Source: Marthasterias glacialis
Lineage: Eukaryota > Echinodermata > Asteroidea > Forcipulatida > Asteriidae
Assembly (NCBI GenBank): GCA_911728455.2
Contig: OU452233.1
Span: 8,847,505-8,911,504 of the forward strand
Reading direction: 5' to 3'
Length of the DNA stretch: 64,000 nucleotides
The first letter of the stretch is position 1. Each line of letters opens with the position of its first letter. A model generated the notes under the pieces. That model was not told the DNA's origin. It was given only the letters and a program-made list of their open reading frames with translations, and searched no databases. Made by a program: the position numbers and the translations under genes. This document shows positions 60,601 through 64,000 of this stretch, piece after piece.

Positions 60601-62391
60601 CCAAAGAAAATGCTTCCAAAACTGTATGATTCTCGTGACTGTTGATGGTCACAGACTTTGTTGGTCACAACATGTATTTGCAAGTAGTTTGCCATAAGTC
60701 AGATGACGTATTATCCACCAAAGATCGTATAGCGCCGAAGGCGCAAGATGTGTTACTCTGGCTGAAATGTGAAGTATGCACTGGACGCCATTTCAGTAAG
60801 CAAATCTTTTGATACAACAATAGATCAGTGCAGACAATGACCATTGCTAACAATGCTATAACAAAACATTTGCTTACTAAAATGGCGCCTATTAGTACCA
60901 CATTCCAACAATAGCAAAAGAGCTCCAGTAACCCATCTTGGGCCTTCGGCGCTATACGATCTTTGGTACCCACTACAGGTGACGTGATGACATGTAAACA
61001 TTGGTCGCGCAATCGGTCTATTAGCACACGCACCGGGTTTCCTGAAAGGGGGAGGGGGGGGGGGGCGGGGAATCGGCATTCAATTGAATAATGGCGGGTC
61101 TCACACCGAGGTCAATCCGGTTTGAAACGGTACTAATGGGATCAATTAGATCAAAGGGTGTAGCAATTAAGTCAGTCAGTATCACTGAAGATGATTTTGG
61201 ATTAAAAAAAAACAAAAAAAAAACAAACAAACAACACCAACCAATAATTATTTTGTAAAGATTTTGTATAATAATAAATTTACTTATAAAAACAATGTTT
61301 CGGACGGATAAAGAACAACGTGTCAGTACTACACCAAGAACCAGTTTGCTGATATCATTGTTATGATAAGGCAAAGGAACCTTAGCCTCCTCACCAACGA
61401 AATAAATGCAATTTATCAACAACATTAATCATCGTGAAAAAACCGTTAAACCGTCTGCAAGTATTTTATGGTCGGTTGTTCAATCACTCCAGCAACAGAA
61501 GGCAAAGGAGTCCAGTGTACTGTTCTTGTATTTTAGTTTAGTTTCTGAAGCGCCTGTGAGCAATTTTCACAACTAAATTTGGCAATTTTGTTTTTGTAGA
61601 TGCGTTTAATCTGTGATTATTACGATCTCAGATCATCTTGCATTGACTCTCGACCCCCCTCTTTTTCGGCAAAAAAATCGGGTCATGCAACTTTAAATAC
61701 TGTTATCGGATGGAGTTTATGTTTTTCGAGACTCGAGTTTACGGAACACGACATTGAAATCGGGACAAAGTCCTGTTGTTGTATACACTGCACATTGCCG
61801 AGCAAAGTACTTTAGCTGCTACTAATGTTCAATTATTAAATTCACCATACAACGCACATGAAAAACTGGTCTGATCCAGCCAGTACCAGTGTCTGTCATT
61901 AATCTTCGAAAAGTAATTAATAACAACACCAACAATAATAGTAAATATAATTTATTAAGCGCCATATACATCTAAAGCATAAACCACCAAACTGTTTTAG
62001 ATGCTTAATAATGTTCTTACTCTTTGTCTTTAGCAAAATTAAGTTGTCTTGCTGACATTAAGTATTCCGGTTAGTCAACTTCTTTGGTTCATCAATTAAG
62101 TCGTCACGGTGTTAATCGACTTTACTGTTTCAATATAACGCGACTTGGCAAGATAATTTATCACATTATCAGGAAAAGTGGCATGACACTCCTGAAGCTC
62201 CTTAGTTTATTTTATGTTATAAATCGTTCGATTTTTTAAATAACAGTTTTTCCTTCAACTTCTCCTACCTGGTCATAATGCTCAGCCCAATTATTGTAGA
62301 ACTCTTGTACAGCACTAGCAGAATTTTTTCTGGTCGCCAGTCTGTGAATCACTTTCAACTGAGTCTCGGCATCTTGTACATCGGTATCCAT
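57693..62391 (-). CDS. METTL27: METTL27-like (Williams-Beuren region 27) SAM-dependent methyltransferase
   Basis: Five exons: 62391-62269, 59897-59775, 58802-58664, 58564-58472 and 57889-57693. They give 224 residues with all junctions GT-AG and in phase. The N-terminus contains VQEFYNNWAEHYDQ. SAM-binding motif I is VVDCAAGTGRVG, with LGFKRIDAVDFS as the motif II region. YDGLICVGALSIGHL is the motif IV/V stretch, then the beta-strand segment GGLMVFTLSW, ending in MYTIRRL-stop. Human METTL27 is about 245 residues with the same order. The substrate is unknown for the family. A good acceptor (pyrimidine tract then CAG) lies 12 nt upstream of the ATG, so an untranslated first exon probably lies further right. 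Downstream are a palindromic repeat array, about 70 bp past the stop, and a decayed copy of the last exon. Confidence 0.93.
59014..59163. mobile_element. MITE-like repeat with TTTCACAAA / TTTGTGAAAT ends, second copy
   Basis: Ends GTGGATTTCACAAAACTAGT and CTCTTTGTGAAATGGACC, with GTGACATCATACTTTG inside, as in 11052-11218. Located in METTL27 intron 2. Confidence 0.5.
60035..60205. repeat. AT-rich short-period repeat (TTTGCGACAT...CAAATATTTGCAA)
   Basis: A loose ~45-bp period of TTTGCGACATCTCAAATATT and TGCAAATATATTTG. It ends in CTTCAGGACCACCATA, nearly the same as the right end of the 307-bp palindrome at 38331-38637. Located in METTL27 intron 1. Confidence 0.55.
60232..61020. mobile_element. 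TIR transposon, family TAGACCGATTGCGCGACC (copy 2)
   Basis: Starts TAGACCGATTGCGTGACCCA and ends GGTCGCGCAATCGGTCTA; the terminal TA at each side fits a TA target duplication. It contains an open frame (60341-60697, +) reading MMIVAFRLFDRGFSFSKSV and later CKLYKERLCSQCGS, of unknown kind; copy 1 has it broken. A hAT-like MITE is nested inside at 60719-60965. It lies in METTL27 intron 1. Confidence 0.75.
60719..60965. mobile_element. hAT-like MITE nested in the TIR transposon
   Basis: Begins CAAAGATCGTATAGCGCCGA and ends TCGGCGCTATACGATCTTTG. The interior (CACTGGACGCCATTTCAG, AAAATGGCGCCTATTAGTA) matches 17214-17468. The flanks TTATCCAC and GTACCCAC correspond to the single GTACCCAC at the same position of copy 1 (37850-37857), so they are a diverged 8-bp duplication. 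Confidence 0.8.
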
Positions 62392-62879
62392 TTTGGTGTA
62401 ATTCTGACAATAAAAGAAAGAAAAACTTCGCTTGGTTTACACGCTTATAGATTCTCTAATTCTGTAATGTTTCCATGGTAATTGTGTATATAATCGTTTG
62501 GTTTCCAAGATGCAAACTTCTGTTCTGCTGCAGCTAAATTATATATATGTCTTTATCGTGATGTCCTTTCCAAATGTAAAGAGGTGAAAACCCACTCGTT
62601 TTGTCTGCCACCACTCTTGCAAAGAGCCATACAGAGGGCAACTGTTTATTGCGAAAGACGGGTGTTTTCAACTTGAATCATAGCGAAGTTCACTCCAATT
62701 TAACTTCGAAAGGATGATTGCTGAGTGAAGTGATCCACTACAACTTGCGCTTGCGTTGGGCACGATGATGAACGCGCTATGTCCCGTTCCATTTACGAAA
62801 GGCAAGTTCCACTTGTTTACATGAAAGATGGTGATCCACACCATTTTTCATGTTTCCATGGTAATAAAAAGTAACGCTG

Positions 62880-63070
62880 GCCCAAAGTACATTGGACACA
62901 ACAGTGTTGATCAACATCGGCCCAACGCCACCGTTTCGTTGGTCTTACTTTGGCCCAACGTAGTGGTGGTATCTGGGAAGGTAATATTTCCGAAATGGCT
63001 AGTCCAGGCATGACAAAAGCGTACTGTGAAAAACATGAATACTGGACCAACGTAACACACAACGTTGTTC
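62880..63070. repeat. Repeat with recurring TTGGCCCAACG words
   Basis: Variants of GGCCCAACG occur at about 62879, 62920 and 62952, mixed with TGGACCAACG and ACAACGTTG. It lies 5' of METTL27. Function unknown. Confidence 0.45.
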
Positions 63071-63588
63071 ATCTTACTCCCAACGTGTGCACGGTGCAAC
63101 GCTTCATGTTTGTAGATTGGGTTGGTTGATGGGTGGTTGGGGGTTGTCTCATGATCAAAGGGACATGTTTCCTCTATCAACATGACAAATTAGTATAAAA
63201 GTGCTCGTCGGTATCTGACAGACGAATGACAAACACTTCTACAGTACACACAGTCTGAGAACCCAAAATACATGCAAGGCTCCGGTTCGACGCGGGATTC
63301 AAACCGGCATACATAGAGGTGAGAATCACGGAGCCTACATGTACACTGTTGCCCAAAATGCCTACTGTAAAAAAGAAAACTGCTCTGATTATTTTATTTT
63401 TTTATTATTTTTTTTATGGAAGTCGCCAGACACACAAGGCCAGTCAGCCACTCGAAGTGTGGGCTACAAATCAACTGTTTTGTCCAGGGGCCGTTGCCAC
63501 CTACTCCTGGGGCTGAAACAGGATTACCCCCTTTACAGTCCGTATTGATGTAGGCTTGGGTATCATCCATCAGAAGCCTGGCTGGTAG

Positions 63589-63682
63589 AGCAGAAAGCTC
63601 TACCTCCCCAACTTTTACGAAGCAATTATGGTTACGGGCCTTGCTCAAGGACACAAGTGTCATGACCGGGACTCGAACCTAC
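63589..63682 (-). mobile_element. SINE family A, antisense fragment
   Basis: Right to left: a box-B-like GGTTCGAGTCCCGGTCATGA, then CACTTGTGTCCTTGAGCAAG and AACCATAATTGCTTCG. Confidence 0.55.
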
Positions 63683-63699
63683 GGAAGCCCATTAGTGCC

Positions 63700-64000
63700 A
63701 CGTTGCGTTTCTCTTTAGCGTTGTAGTGTTTCTCTTTCACGTGGTAGGGTTTCTCTTTCACCTGGTTGCCGCCACTTATTAACTGGCGGCCGCCACTTAA
63801 TTAACTGGCGGCCGCCACTTAATAACTGGCGGCCGCCACTTATTTAACTGGCGGCCGCCACTTATTTAACTGGCGGCCGCCACTTATTAACTGGCGGCCG
63901 CCACTTAATTAACTGGCGGCCGCCACTTAATAACTGGCGGCCGCCACTTATTTAACTGGCGGCCGCCACTTAATTAACTGGCGGCCGCCACTTATTAACT
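63700..64000. repeat. GCGGCCGC-rich satellite array, running off the window
   Basis: Ten full copies of a 21-23-bp unit (AACTGGCGGCCGCCACTTA) plus a half copy at 63762, with TGGCGGCCGCCA palindromic in each. The spacer varies among TTATTAA, TTAATTAA, TTAATAA and TTATTTAA in a roughly five-unit cycle, suggesting a higher-order repeat. Three copies of a different short unit (GTTTCTCTTTCAC with spacer) precede it at 63705-63760. The array continues beyond 64000. Confidence 0.95.

Noticed and set aside
63762..64000. Regular repeats resembling a CRISPR array
   Set aside because: There are no unique spacers; the spacers are 5-8-nt variants of TTAATTAA and the genome is eukaryotic.

Overview
This window looks like nuclear DNA from an invertebrate deuterostome, most likely an echinoderm. 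The evidence is spliced genes with GT-AG introns of 0.4-4.8 kb, exon products close to vertebrate orthologues, tRNA-derived SINEs, many small inverted-repeat transposons, and an AT-rich background full of TACATGTA-type words. The phylum is inferred; no marker gene settles it. Nothing prokaryotic or phage-like is present.

I support five protein-coding genes. On the minus strand at the left edge are the first two coding exons of a CCCH zinc-finger/WWE protein of the PARP12/ZC3HAV1 type (613-2322), which runs out of the window. A seven-exon SLC25A14/SLC25A30-type mitochondrial carrier (9650-20558, +) is complete, and all splice junctions agree in phase. EMC5/MMGT1 (30914-36998, -) shows three coding exons; its C-terminal exon was not found. 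A single-exon class A GPCR lies at 47738-48697 (+). A five-exon METTL27-type methyltransferase (57693-62391, -) is complete, and a decayed second copy of its last exon lies downstream at 56800-56955. The genes have unrelated roles (RNA/ADP-ribose biology, mitochondrial transport, ER membrane insertion, signalling, methyl transfer), and I see no joint pathway or operon-like design.

The rest is mainly repeats. By region: 1-9.6 kb, the zinc-finger gene, hairpins and an LTR-like segment; 9.6-20.6 kb, the carrier gene, with introns holding a 93-bp tandem array, hAT-like MITEs and an array of duplicated splice acceptors; 20.6-30.9 kb, SINEs and MITEs; 30.9-37 kb, EMC5 with a nested hairpin element; 37-47 kb, inverted-repeat elements, a 307-bp palindrome, nested MITEs and a LINE reverse-transcriptase relic; 47.7-54.5 kb, the GPCR, a long terminal-inverted-repeat element and a 753-bp tandem triplication; 54.5-64 kb, the methyltransferase, flanked by an ATTACGGAT palindrome array on its 3' side and a GCGGCCGC-rich satellite upstream.

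No new multi-gene system is visible. The observations most worth checking are the splice-acceptor array in the carrier gene, the duplicated METTL27 last exon, the nested small transposons whose target-site duplications can still be read, and the two palindromic tandem arrays around METTL27.
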